NCBI RefSeq assembly: GCF_014295035.1
Contig: NZ_CP060404.1
Location: forward strand, 1,592,001 to 1,656,000
Reading direction: 5' to 3'
DNA length: 64,000 bases
From: Streptomyces buecherae
GTDB lineage: Bacteria; Actinomycetota; Actinomycetes; Streptomycetales; Streptomycetaceae
Shown here: piece after piece, positions 1-8,384 of the stretch
Numbering within the stretch: the stretch's first letter is position 1
Layout of the letters: each line of letters begins with the position of its first letter
The notes under the pieces: generated by a model
The model's database searches: none
What the model saw: the letters and a program-made list of their open reading frames with translations, nothing else
Told to the model about the DNA's origin: nothing
Translations under genes and position numbers: made by a program

Positions 1-2925
1 GACGGCGTGATCCGCCAGCCACTCATGCGTGGCCAACGACAACCGACCACTCAGCAGCACCCCGCCACCACTGGCCAACGACACCACCGCACCCAACAAC
101 GGATGCCCCAACGAACCCAACCCCACCGAACCCACATCACCCACACCCGCAGGGGCATCAAGCCAGAAACGCTCCCGCTGGAAGGCATACGTCGGCAGGT
201 CGACCTGCCGGCCACCGTGTCCGGCGAACACCTTCCGCCAGTCGACGCTTGCCCCGCTGACATAAAGCTCAGCCGCAGAGGTCAGGAACCGCTCGGCCCC
301 ACCCTCGTCACGGCGCAGCGTGCCGACGACCACAGCCTGGGCGTCAGCGGCCTCCACCGTCTGCTGGACCGGCAGGGTCAGCACCGGATGCGGGCTCACC
401 TCGACGAACACGGTGTGGCCCTCATCGAGCAGAAGGCGCGTCGTGGCCTCCAACTCCACCGTCTGACGCAGGTTGCGGTACCAGTACTCCGCGTCCAGCC
501 CGGCCGTATCCACCAACTCACCCGACACCGTCGAGTAGAACGGCACCTCAGACGAGCGCGGCTCCAGGCCCGACAGGACCTTCAGCAACTCCCCACGGAT
601 CGACTCCACATGCGCCGAGTGCGAGGCGTAGTCCACCGGAACCCGACGAACCCGCACCTCCTCACCCTCAAGTTCCGCGACCAGCTCATCCAGCGCACCC
701 GGATCACCGGAGACCACAACCGAGCCCGGCCCGTTGACCGCGGCGACCGAGATAGCGCCATCCCAACCGGCGATGCGCTCCCGCGCCTGGTCCACCGGCA
801 ACCCCACCGACACCATGCCACCACGGCCCGCCAGACCACCCGCGATGGCCCGCGACCGCAACGCCACCACCTTCGCGGCATCCTCCAACGACAACGCGCC
901 CGCCACACACGCCGCCGCGATCTCACCCTGACTGTGACCCATCACCGCATCCGGCACCACCCCCACCGAACGCCACAACCGCGCCAACGACACCATCACC
1001 GCGAACAACACCGGCTGCACCACATCCACCCGATCAAAACCGGGAGCACCCTGGGCACCACGCAACACATCCGTCAACGACCAGTCCACATACGCCGACA
1101 AAGCCGCCTCACACTCGGCCACCGCCTGCGCGAACACCGGCGAGGAGTCCAGCAACCCCACCGCCATCCCCACCCACTGCGCCCCCTGACCCGGGAACAC
1201 GAACACCGAACGCCCAGGTGTCTCGGCGCCATCCCCCCAGACCACACCCGGGAGCTTCGTCCCCTCAGCTACCGCCTCCAGGCGCTCGATGAGCTGCTCG
1301 CGGCTGGTTCCGGTCACCACGACGCGCTGCTCGAACGCGAACCTGGTCGTCGCCAGGGAGAGCGCCACGTCAGCGGCGCTCAGCTCGGAGCGCTCGGCCA
1401 CGAACTCCCGCAGTCGGCCTGCCTGCGCGCGCAACGCGGTGTCGGTCTTGCCCGACACCACCCAGGCCACCGGACCCGCGACACCGCCGTCGGCAGGTTC
1501 CTCGGCAGCCTCGGCCTCGGCCGCCTCAACCTCCGGCGCCTGCTCCAGGATCACGTGCGCGTTCGTCCCGCTCACACCGAACGAGGACACACCGGCCCTG
1601 CGCGGCTCGCCCGTCTCCGGCCACGGCCTGGATTCGGTCAGCAGCTCGATCTCACCCTCGGACCAGTCCACGTGGCTCGACGGCTCGTCCACGTGCAGCG
1701 TCTTCGGCAGGACGCCGTGCCGCATCGCCATCACCATCTTGATGACACCGGCCACACCGGCAGCGGCCTGGGTGTGACCGAGGTTCGACTTCAGCGAACC
1801 CAGCCACAGCGGACGGCCCTCCGGCCGGTCCTGGCCGTAGGTGGCCAACAGCGCCTGCGCCTCGATCGGGTCACCCAGCGTCGTGCCGGTGCCGTGCGCC
1901 TCGACCGCGTCGATCTGACTGGGGGTCAGTTCGCAGTTCTCGAGGGCCTGCCGGATCACGCGGCGCTGAGAGGGGCCGTTGGGGGCCGTCAGGCCGTTGC
2001 TCGCGCCGTCCTGGTTCACGGCGGAGCCGCGCACCACCGCCAGGATCTCGTGCCCGTTGCGCCGCGCGTCGGACAGCCGCTCCACCAGCAGCACACCGAT
2101 GCCCTCGGACCAGGTGGTGCCGTCGGCGGCGTCAGCGAACGCCTTGCACCGGCCGTCGGCGGCCAGTCCGCGCTGGCGGCTGAAGGTGACGAAGCCCTTG
2201 GGGCTCACCATGACCGTCGCACCGCCGACCAGCGCCATGGAACACTCGCCCTGACGCAGCGCCTGCGCGGCCAGGTGCAGGGCGACCAGCGCCGATGAGC
2301 AGGCGGTGTCCACCGTCAGCGCGGGGCCTTCGAAACCGAAGGTGTAGGAGACACGGCCCGAGGCGATGCTGGTGGTGGCGCCGTTGTGGAGGTACGGCTC
2401 GATCTCGTCCGGGATCTGCGCGGCCTCGGAAGCGTAGGTGGTGTGCATGGCGCCGGTGAAGACGCCTGTCTGGCTGCCACGCAACGACGCGGGGTCGATG
2501 CCCGCCCGCTCCATGACCTCCCACGACGTCTCAAGCAGCAGCCGCTGCTGCGGGTCCATGGCCAGCGCCTCGCGGGGCGAGATGCCGAAGAACGCGGAGT
2601 CGAACTGGTCCGCGTCGTGGAGGAAGCCGCCTTCGCGAACGTAACTGGTACCCGGGTGTTCCGGGTCCGGATTGTAGATCCCCTCCACGTCCCAGCCACG
2701 GTTCGTCGGGAAGGGGGTAATGGCGTCCGATCCATCGGCGACCAGGCGCCACAGCGCCTCGGGGGAATTCACTCCGCCCGGAAACCGGCAAGCCATACCG
2801 ATAATGGCAATGGGCTCGGTGGCCGAACTGATCAGCTGGCGGTTCTGACGCCGGAGCCGCTCGATTTCCTTGAACGACTTGCGCAGTGCTTCAACGGCTT
2901 TGTTCTGGTTGGATGCAGCAGGCAT
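1..2925 (-). CDS. Modular type I polyketide synthase subunit, N-terminal part (docking helix, KS, AT, start of DH)
   Basis: This extends a polyketide chain in a modular assembly line. The reading frame is open from the ATG at 2925 to the left edge, so only the first 975 residues are present. Residues 8-34 form a charged N-terminal helix of the docking type, so this is a downstream subunit and not the loading one. The ketosynthase starts near residue 37 with catalytic Cys209 (VDTACSSAL), His344 (HGTGT) and His384 (NLGH). The acyltransferase has Ser665 in GHSQG and the YASH motif at 766-769. GHSQG plus YASH is the known signature for methylmalonyl-CoA. A dehydratase begins near residue 941, and the window ends inside its catalytic HxxxGxxxxP motif (DHAV). 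The ATG is preceded by GGAG seven bases upstream. The product cannot be named from one partial module. Confidence 0.97.
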   Translation of the reverse strand, partial: MPAASNQNKAVEALRKSFKEIERLRRQNRQLISSATEPIAIIGMACRFPGGVNSPEALWRLVADGSDAITPFPTNRGWDVEGIYNPDPEHPGTSYVREGGFLHDADQFDSAFFGISPREALAMDPQQRLLLETSWEVMERAGIDPASLRGSQTGVFTGAMHTTYASEAAQIPDEIEPYLHNGATTSIASGRVSYTFGFEGPALTVDTACSSALVALHLAAQALRQGECSMALVGGATVMVSPKGFVTFSRQRGLAADGRCKAFADAADGTTWSEGIGVLLVERLSDARRNGHEILAVVRGSAVNQDGASNGLTAPNGPSQRRVIRQALENCELTPSQIDAVEAHGTGTTLGDPIEAQALLATYGQDRPEGRPLWLGSLKSNLGHTQAAAGVAGVIKMVMAMRHGVLPKTLHVDEPSSHVDWSEGEIELLTESRPWPETGEPRRAGVSSFGVSGTNAHVILEQAPEVEAAEAEAAEEPADGGVAGPVAWVVSGKTDTALRAQAGRLREFVAERSELSAADVALSLATTRFAFEQRVVVTGTSREQLIERLEAVAEGTKLPGVVWGDGAETPGRSVFVFPGQGAQWVGMAVGLLDSSPVFAQAVAECEAALSAYVDWSLTDVLRGAQGAPGFDRVDVVQPVLFAVMVSLARLWRSVGVVPDAVMGHSQGEIAAACVAGALSLEDAAKVVALRSRAIAGGLAGRGGMVSVGLPVDQARERIAGWDGAISVAAVNGPGSVVVSGDPGALDELVAELEGEEVRVRRVPVDYASHSAHVESIRGELLKVLSGLEPRSSEVPFYSTVSGELVDTAGLDAEYWYRNLRQTVELEATTRLLLDEGHTVFVEVSPHPVLTLPVQQTVEAADAQAVVVGTLRRDEGGAERFLTSAAELYVSGASVDWRKVFAGHGGRQVDLPTYAFQRERFWLDAPAGVGDVGSVGLGSLGHPLLGAVVSLASGGGVLLSGRLSLATHEWLADHAV

Positions 2926-3032
2926 CAGAAACTCCACACTTGACGCGTCGTTCGCCGGAAGAGCGCAACGGCCCTGAAAGTTGTGAGAACACGCATTGCC
3001 AGACGGACATCGGCCACACTAGCTCTGGTTTC

Positions 3033-3048
3033 GTAAGGGAAACCCTAG
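3033..3048. promoter_or_regulatory. Candidate PAS-LuxR-type operator upstream of the PKS gene
   Basis: GTAAGGGAAACCCTAG contains AGGG-AAA-CCCT and matches 12 of 16 positions of the CTVGGGAWWTCCCBAG site known for PimM-type PAS-LuxR regulators of polyketide clusters. It lies 107 bases before the PKS start codon. A related box lies upstream of the P450 gene. The assignment rests on similarity only. Confidence 0.35.
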
Positions 3049-3187
3049 AAACCCACTCAGGCATGATTGACGCCCCGGACGTGTTTCCCGGGGGTTTGGT
3101 TTCAGTTGCGCTTCGCCGGCCGTGTGACCCTTGCTGCGGTCACGTTTTCCGCCGGCGTTCATGCCTCCGGAATGTCGAGCCCTGTTC

Positions 3188-3394
3188 TCACGCGCCAGGG
3201 TCTTCTTCGAAGCGGATCGCACCGGTCGGGCAACGGGAGACGACCTCGCGCAGAACGTCCAGTTGTCCGGTGTCGGGCTGTGCGTCGAGCAGGACGACGG
3301 AGCCGTCCTCGTCGCTCTGGTCGAACAGGTCAGGCGCGATCAGCGCGCACTGGCCCGCCGAACAGCACACCTCACGGTCGGCGGTGATCCTCAT
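3188..3394 (-). CDS. [3Fe-4S] ferredoxin, P450 electron donor
   Basis: This 68-residue soluble ferredoxin has cysteines at 10, 16 and 55, the last in the CPTGAI motif. A non-cysteine sits where a fourth ligand would be, the pattern of streptomycete [3Fe-4S] ferredoxins. It starts at an ATG. It lies 131 bases downstream of the P450 gene on the same strand and 262 bases before the PKS gene. By family precedent it passes electrons from a ferredoxin reductase to the neighbouring P450 during tailoring of the polyketide. Cys11 is an additional cysteine next to the first ligand and is probably not a ligand. Confidence 0.93.
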   Translation of the reverse strand: MRITADREVCCSAGQCALIAPDLFDQSDEDGSVVLLDAQPDTGQLDVLREVVSRCPTGAIRFEEDPGA

Positions 3395-3525
3395 CGGGTC
3401 TCAGTCCTACCTTGTTGTTCGCGATGGGCCGACATGTCCACGTCTTGGGGGCCCTCTTGCATGACGGTGACGGACGGCGGGAGGGCGTCCCACCGTCCGT
3501 CGCGTGTACCGCTTGTTCGTCTCGG

Positions 3526-4725
3526 TCAGTCGTCCCAGGTGACGCGAAGCGACCTGGGGCCGTAGTGCACGCAGTCGTCCCGCATCGGGACCTCATCGGC
3601 CGGTACGGCCAGTCGCAGCGTGGGGAACCTGTCGAACAGGGCCTCGTAGCCGACGCGCAGGATCGTGCGGGCGAGGTGCTGGCCGAGACACTGGTGGACG
3701 CCGTGGCCGAGCCCCAGGTGCCCGTGATCCGTACGGCCGATGTCCAGCTGATCGGGGTTCTCGTAGCGCGCGGGGTCGCGGTTGACGGCGGGGAGGGCGA
3801 CGGTGACCACCTCGCCCTTCTTGATGGTCTGACCGGCGAACTCGACGTCCTCAAGCGCCCACCGGCTGGCCCCGAGGTGGGAGATGGTGAGGTATCGGAG
3901 CAGTTCCTCGACGGCGGCCCCCATGAGCTCCGGGTCCTCCTGGAGCTTGGCCAGTTGATCGGGGTGCTCCAGCAGGGTGTAGACGCCCATGGCGAGCATG
4001 TTGCCCGTGGTGTCGAAGGCCCCGGTGATCAACGTGGCGGTCATGCCCATGAGTTCTCGCTCGGTGAGCTGCCCACCGCGGATGAGGTCCCCCAGGATGT
4101 CGTCCCGGGGGTCGTTCATCCGGCTGGGGACGAAGCGGGCCAGGAACCCGCTCATCCCGGACACTGCGGCGAGCGCCTCGGGAACGGTGGTGGAGAGCCG
4201 GCCCAGGGTCTCCACATGACGCTGGAGGCTCTTCCGCTCCGACTCGGGGACGCCGATCATCTCGCACATCACCCGCGAGGGAACGGATTCGGTGAAGACC
4301 TCCACCAGGTCGGCGCCGGGCCCGGCCTTTTCCAGATCGTCGAGTTGCTCGTGCACGATTCGCTCGATCATGGGGGCGAGTTGACGCGTGCGTCGGACCG
4401 TGAAAAAGCCGGTGACCAGCTTTCGGTACTTGCTGTGGACCGGGTCGTCCGTCTTCGCGAAAGCTCCCGGATCGGCAGGACCCTCGTACGCCAGTTCCGT
4501 GGGGACGGGGGAGATGATCCCTTCCTGGCGGGCGCTGAAGCTTTTATGGGTGAGCAGTTCCTTCGCTTCGGCATGCCGGGTGATGAGCCACCCTGGCGTG
4601 CCGTCCGGATAACTCATGCGCGTTATCCGCTCCTGCTCGCGCAGGGGGGTGTAGCCATCCGGAGGATCGAAGGGGCAGCTCCGCTTGGTGGGCAGCGAAA
4701 CAGGGGGGCGCAGGACGTCGACCAA
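3526..4725 (-). CDS. Cytochrome P450, probable polyketide tailoring oxidase
   Basis: This is a 399-residue soluble bacterial class I P450, the usual length. The I-helix has the oxygen-activating GAFDTT near residue 235, and the ExxR motif is in EELLRY. The haem loop ends GLGHGVHQCLG with ligand Cys346. The usual Phe at the start of the FGxGxHxCxG loop is Leu here. The GVHQCLGQ segment resembles CYP105-type enzymes. The start is TTG at 4725, chosen because GGAGGAG lies just upstream in the only agreeing frame. The gene is followed by its ferredoxin, and both sit beside the PKS, so a late hydroxylation or oxidation of the polyketide is likely. The substrate is unknown. Confidence 0.95.
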   Translation of the reverse strand: MVDVLRPPVSLPTKRSCPFDPPDGYTPLREQERITRMSYPDGTPGWLITRHAEAKELLTHKSFSARQEGIISPVPTELAYEGPADPGAFAKTDDPVHSKYRKLVTGFFTVRRTRQLAPMIERIVHEQLDDLEKAGPGADLVEVFTESVPSRVMCEMIGVPESERKSLQRHVETLGRLSTTVPEALAAVSGMSGFLARFVPSRMNDPRDDILGDLIRGGQLTERELMGMTATLITGAFDTTGNMLAMGVYTLLEHPDQLAKLQEDPELMGAAVEELLRYLTISHLGASRWALEDVEFAGQTIKKGEVVTVALPAVNRDPARYENPDQLDIGRTDHGHLGLGHGVHQCLGQHLARTILRVGYEALFDRFPTLRLAVPADEVPMRDDCVHYGPRSLRVTWDD

Positions 4726-5221
4726 GACTCCTCCATCGATTCACAATCCATGCATCGAGGTCGTCGGCGGCTACACCGGCTGGCTCGATCCCGATGCTAG
4801 CTTCGCCGTAGACCCGGCAGCCCCCCACAAAGCCTCCCGCGGGCGCATTCTGTGGAATCCCTTAGACAAAGGGCGGGAGCTGTTGACCTCCGCGCGCGGG
4901 CGCACTCACCGCGCCGGCCGCGACGCGTGCGGGGTCTTCGGGTGCGCGATGGTGTCCTGCTCACCCGTCGGACCCGCTCGTCTCTCACGGGATCTCACCT
5001 GGCCGCCCCTCACCTCACCGCTCTCGTTCGCCTCCCTCGACGGCGGGCCCGACCCCGCCCGAAGCCTCCAGGTCAGGTGCCCGGCTCGGCACGTGAGCCG
5101 GGTGCGGAAATTCGTTCGCCGGGCCGCGTCGGACGGGCCGAGACTGTGGGCCGACCGCATCGGAGAGAGTGGGCCAGCGCTGACGTACAACCGAGACACC
5201 CTTCCCCTGCCGGAGAACCGC
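4726..5221. other. Intergenic region between divergent P450 and Fic-pair genes
   Basis: About 500 bases with no convincing gene on either strand. The frame of the gene starting at 5222 stays open upstream to 4685. Possible in-frame GTG codons at 5093 and 5102 lack a ribosome binding site. The region marks the boundary of the polyketide cluster and holds the candidate operator at 4850-4865. Confidence 0.5.
4850..4865. promoter_or_regulatory. Candidate PAS-LuxR-type operator upstream of the P450 gene
   Basis: CTGTGGAATCCCTTAG matches 13 of 16 positions of the CTVGGGAWWTCCCBAG consensus and shares 11 of 16 positions with the box upstream of the PKS gene. It lies 124 bases before the P450 start. 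Both tailoring and PKS units could therefore answer to one pathway activator. No such regulator gene is in the window. Confidence 0.35.
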
Positions 5222-5944
5222 GTGCCGCCGGCCCCGTCGGGGGGCTTTCGGGACTGGGACGGCCTCGATCCGGCCCGCCACCCGTTCGACTGGGACGCCG
5301 AGGAGGAGGCCCACCTGTGCGCGCTGCTGCGCGAGTGGGTGCCGCCCGTGCTCTCCGGCATGGCCGGCTGGTGGCAGGGCGAGCACTGGTGCGAGAGCCA
5401 GTTCGACGCGATCATCCGGGAGCGCTACGGGAACTGGGCCCAGGGGTGGAACTGGTGCTACCGGTACGGCGGTCCCATCGGCGCCTGGGTCACCGGGGCC
5501 AGTTCCGTGACCACGCCCGACGAGACCGCCGCCCGTGCCGTGGCCGCGCTGTTGGAGTGGCGGGAGTGGCTGGAGCGGATGGCTCGGCTGTTCGCCGAGT
5601 TGGCTCCGCCGCCGGAGGCCACGCCCGAGGACCGGAGCTGGCATCTGGAGCGGGCCTGCGTCCGGCTCGTGACGCTCGCGCTGGACTCGGGCGCGGAGGG
5701 CGGCTGGCACGGCCAGGCCACCCGGGTACTGCAGTGGTTCCTCAGCAGCACGGGAATCGGCCAGGCCGAGGCCGAACAGGCGGTGGACGAGGCGATCGGC
5801 GGCCGGTTCCAGAGCTGGGTGGACCCCGGGCGGGCGCTGGTCGAAGCCGTGGGTGAGGACCTGGCGGTCGGCCTCACCGGCCACGCCCCCTACCAGGACC
5901 ATCGCGAGCGGGCGGCCCTGGAGGAGCTTCATGACCGCTCCTGA
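5222..5944 (+). CDS. Conserved-looking hypothetical protein paired with a Fic protein
   Basis: I do not recognise a named family. The 240-residue product is acidic and rich in Trp, Glu and Ala. It has several Trp-bearing segments (for example FDWDAEEEAH and GWNWCYRYG), no signal peptide and no membrane helix. GTG at 5222 is chosen because GGAGA lies five bases upstream. GTG codons at 5093 and 5102 would add about 40 residues but have no ribosome binding site. The 3' end overlaps the Fic gene by 14 bases, so the two are translationally coupled. By position it could be a partner, substrate or inhibitor of the Fic enzyme. It lacks the (S/T)xxxE(G/N) motif of known Fic antitoxins. Confidence 0.75.
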   Translation: MPPAPSGGFRDWDGLDPARHPFDWDAEEEAHLCALLREWVPPVLSGMAGWWQGEHWCESQFDAIIRERYGNWAQGWNWCYRYGGPIGAWVTGASSVTTPDETAARAVAALLEWREWLERMARLFAELAPPPEATPEDRSWHLERACVRLVTLALDSGAEGGWHGQATRVLQWFLSSTGIGQAEAEQAVDEAIGGRFQSWVDPGRALVEAVGEDLAVGLTGHAPYQDHRERAALEELHDRS

Positions 5945-6539
5945 CAGCCTGGCGGTCTGGCTGCGCGTACGCCGTGTCGCCGCCTGGCACCAGGCACCGG
6001 CCCTGCGACCGGCGCTCCCCGCGCGCGACGGGTTCCGGGCCTGGTGCCAGGGGCCGGTGCGCCGGCGCGACCCCGTCCGTGCCGATCGGCTGCTCGCCGC
6101 CCACGCCCTGGCCAGCGCCGACGCGGCACGCCGCGCCCCGCTGGACTTCCCGCGCCTGGCCGCCTGGCAGTGCGAGGTCCTGGGCCAGGCGCGGGCGCCG
6201 TTCCGTACGGGCGACGCCCACGCGAAGGCCGGCCGCGAGCGCTACGGCCTTGGCCCGGACACTCCGGCCGCCTTCGCCGCCTGCCTGCGCGAGGCGGCCG
6301 ACCCGCGGCTCCCGCTGGCGGCCCGCGCGGCCCGTGCCTACCTCGACGTGGCGTTCTTCCACCCCTTCACCGACGGCAACGCCCGCGCGGCGCTCCTGAC
6401 CCTGGTCCACGTCCTGGCCCGGGAGGGCGTCGTCCTGCCCGAGGTCGGGCCCCTCCAGGCCACCCGTTACGCGGACGACCCGGTGGGCGCCGTCGACCTG
6501 GCCACGCTCGTCGGCGTACTCAACCGCCGTGGAGCCTGA
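5931..6539 (+). CDS. Fic/Doc-family protein
   Basis: The 202-residue cytoplasmic protein carries the Fic signature HPFTDGNARAAL near residues 143-154. The catalytic His and the Asp-Gly-Asn phosphate loop are present. The canonical GN(G/K)R is GNAR here, and the second Arg of the AMPylator motif is absent. Fic enzymes transfer AMP or another phosphate-containing group from a nucleotide to a protein hydroxyl, and Doc variants phosphorylate. The altered loop makes the exact activity uncertain. The ATG at 5931 has GGAGGAG five bases upstream, inside the end of the preceding gene. No inhibitory (S/T)xxxE(G/N) helix is seen in this protein or its partner. Confidence 0.88.
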   Translation: MTAPDSLAVWLRVRRVAAWHQAPALRPALPARDGFRAWCQGPVRRRDPVRADRLLAAHALASADAARRAPLDFPRLAAWQCEVLGQARAPFRTGDAHAKAGRERYGLGPDTPAAFAACLREAADPRLPLAARAARAYLDVAFFHPFTDGNARAALLTLVHVLAREGVVLPEVGPLQATRYADDPVGAVDLATLVGVLNRRGA

Positions 6540-6695
6540 CGGTTCGGCGGCGCATCGGCCGCACACCCCTGGTGAGCACGTGGCCGAGAACGCTCCCTGG
6601 GGTGGGAGTTCGGCCCTGGTTAGGCTGGGCCGCACGGAACGACGTACGGAGACGACGCGCGGCGCGTGCGCGCGGCGCGAGTGAGGGGTCGGCGG

Positions 6696-7301
6696 GTGCT
6701 GAACGAGGTTGCGGGGTTGCGCGTACCAACGGGTCAGGCGGCGGAGGCGGCGCGGCTGGTCTGTACGGAGTACGCGGATGATGCGCTGTACCACCACTCC
6801 GTGCGGTCGTACTTCTTCGGTGCGGCCTGGGCGCGGGCGCGCGGGCTCGACTTCGACAGCGAGTTGCTGTACGTCTCCGCGCTGCTGCACGACATGGGGC
6901 TCACGGCGCCCTTCGACAGCCACAGGATCGCGTTCGAGGAGGCCGGCGGCCATCTGGCCCGGGTGTTCACGGCCGGCCTCGGCTGGCCGACCGAGCGTCG
7001 CGACCGGGCGGCCGAGATCATCATGCTGCACATGCGCGACGAGGTGGCGCCGGAAGTGGACGTGGAGAGCCGGCTGTTGCAGGAGGGAACCAGCGCGGAC
7101 GTGACCGGGACGGGCCTGGAGGAGTACGACCCCGAGTTCGCGCGAGCGCTCGTGACGGCGTACCCGCGGCTGGGGTTCGGCGCGTCCTTCGTCGGCCTCT
7201 TCCGGGACCAGGCCGAGCGCAAGCCGGACTGCGCGGCGGCCGGGTTCTTCACGCGCGGCGGCGCCGAGCGGACCCTCGCCCACCCGCTCGAACAGAGCTG
7301 A
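6696..7301 (+). CDS. HD-domain metal-dependent phosphohydrolase family protein
   Basis: This is a roughly 200-residue protein with the HD fold: a His pair in YHHSVRSYFF, the metal-binding HD dyad in LLHDMGL, and later histidines in MLHMRDE. The layout resembles small stand-alone HD hydrolases, including those annotated as cyanamide hydratase-like. Substrates in this group range from nucleotides to small amides, so no reaction is assigned. GTG at 6696 is preferred because GAGGGG sits eight bases upstream. GTG at 6666 is an alternative. It follows the Fic pair by about 155 bases and ends at a strong hairpin shared with the convergent MerR gene. Confidence 0.85.
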   Translation: MLNEVAGLRVPTGQAAEAARLVCTEYADDALYHHSVRSYFFGAAWARARGLDFDSELLYVSALLHDMGLTAPFDSHRIAFEEAGGHLARVFTAGLGWPTERRDRAAEIIMLHMRDEVAPEVDVESRLLQEGTSADVTGTGLEEYDPEFARALVTAYPRLGFGASFVGLFRDQAERKPDCAAAGFFTRGGAERTLAHPLEQS

Positions 7302-7309
7302 GGCCGGGC

Positions 7310-7345
7310 GGGGCGCGGCCCGGGGGCAGCCCCGGCCCGCGCCCC
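7310..7345. terminator. Strong GC hairpin between convergent genes
   Basis: GGGGCGCGG pairs with CCGCGCCCC, with an inner CCGGGG/CCCCGG stem. It sits just after the HD gene stop and before the MerR gene stop. It has no T-tract, as is common in streptomycetes. It probably acts in both directions. Confidence 0.65.
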
Positions 7346-7457
7346 GCGGCTTCGACGACGCCCGTCCGGCGGTTGCCATCGCGCCGCGGGGCGGGCGTTT
7401 CGCGTGCTGGGCCGAGCCCGTGGCGAGACGACGAGCCCTCGTGGTGTGCGGGCGCGC

Positions 7458-8120
7458 TCAGCTCCGCGTGTCGCGGCGGGCCCGGTACGCGCGTTGCTGG
7501 CAGGCCCGGGAGCAGTACGTGCGGGGCCGGCCGCGCGGGGTCTGGGCGACGGGCCCCCGGCAGCCGGGGCAGCGGGCCGCCTTTTCGTCACACGCGGACT
7601 GGTCCGGCGGGGTTTCGTCACGCGCCGGACGCCGCGACCACGCTGGCCTCCCGCCGTTGCCGGCCGCGCGGGCGGCGGCGACGAGGTCGCCGCCGGGGCC
7701 GCGCCCGACGGGCGTGTTCCGGGCCAACTCGCCCTCCAGTACGGGGCACTGGGCCATGTCGTCGGTCTCGCAGCGCAGCAGGTGGCGCAGGTAGTCGCGG
7801 GCAGCCCGCAACTGCTCGATCTCGCGGTCCAGCACGTCGATCTGCTCGCCGACGACGCGCCGCCAGCCGCTGAGCGTGGCCTTCCCCGAGGTGACGACGG
7901 CGGCCCGGTCGAGCGGCAGCCGCCCCACCACGCGGCACAGATAGGCGACGCCCAACCGGCGCAGGTCGCGGTCGCGGTAGCGCCGTCTGCCGCCGTCGCG
8001 GGCGGGTGGCGTCAGCACCCCCCGCCGTTCCCACCAGCGCACCGTGGAGGGCGCGAGTTCGTACAAGGCCGCTGCTTCCCCGATGGAGACCGCACTCTTC
8101 GTCACCGGTCCAGTTGACAT
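7458..8120 (-). CDS. MerR-family regulator with a C-terminal zinc-finger-like motif
   Basis: The N-terminal MerR winged helix begins with VSIGEAAALYELAPSTVRWWERRGVL. A coiled-coil dimerisation helix and a variable middle region follow. The C-terminus has four cysteines spaced CPGC ... YCSRAC in a basic tail, resembling a small zinc ribbon. MerR proteins bind a palindrome between the -35 and -10 elements and twist the promoter on activation. The ATG at 8120 is chosen because it directly precedes the family domain. A TTG at 8141 is possible, and the ribosome binding site is weak either way. The gene is divergent from a flavin monooxygenase, with a symmetric AT-rich site between them. The effector is unknown. 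Confidence 0.9.
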   Translation of the reverse strand: MSTGPVTKSAVSIGEAAALYELAPSTVRWWERRGVLTPPARDGGRRRYRDRDLRRLGVAYLCRVVGRLPLDRAAVVTSGKATLSGWRRVVGEQIDVLDREIEQLRAARDYLRHLLRCETDDMAQCPVLEGELARNTPVGRGPGGDLVAAARAAGNGGRPAWSRRPARDETPPDQSACDEKAARCPGCRGPVAQTPRGRPRTYCSRACQQRAYRARRDTRS

Positions 8121-8149
8121 CAAGTCGGCTTCACCGGACAAGATCTAAC

Positions 8150-8163
8150 TAAGGCAAGCCTTA
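8150..8163. promoter_or_regulatory. Inverted repeat in the MerR/monooxygenase divergent region
   Basis: TAAGGC-AA-GCCTTA is a perfect six-base inverted repeat in an otherwise GC-rich stretch, 30 bases upstream of the MerR start. It could be the MerR operator. It also partly resembles an iron box (about 12 of 19 positions of TTAGGTTAGGCTAACCTAA), which I consider the weaker reading. Confidence 0.4.
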
Positions 8164-8384
8164 CTTGCCGTGGTCGGGTGGCCCTGCCGCGCTCCGGAGC
8201 GTCCCGCAGGCCGCGCGCGTCCAGCACGCGGCACTCGACACGGCCCTCACCAATTATCCGAAACCACGCACCCGTCACGCGGCCACGCGCACGGCCACGC
8301 CCCACACCGTCGGCACAGCCAGCGCGCGACAGGGCGTGCGGGCGCGCGTGTTTGCGCACATCGATGCGACAGAGAGGTTCAACC

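Noticed and set aside
1..2735. Long open frames on the plus strand and in other minus frames across the PKS gene
   Set aside because: They are shadows of the GC-rich PKS frame. Only the minus frame from 2925 shows KS, AT and DH motifs in order.
8141..8170. Iron box (DtxR/DmdR site) reading of the TAAGGC-AA-GCCTTA repeat
   Set aside because: Only about 12 of 19 positions match, and neither neighbour is clearly an iron gene. MerR operator is the simpler reading.
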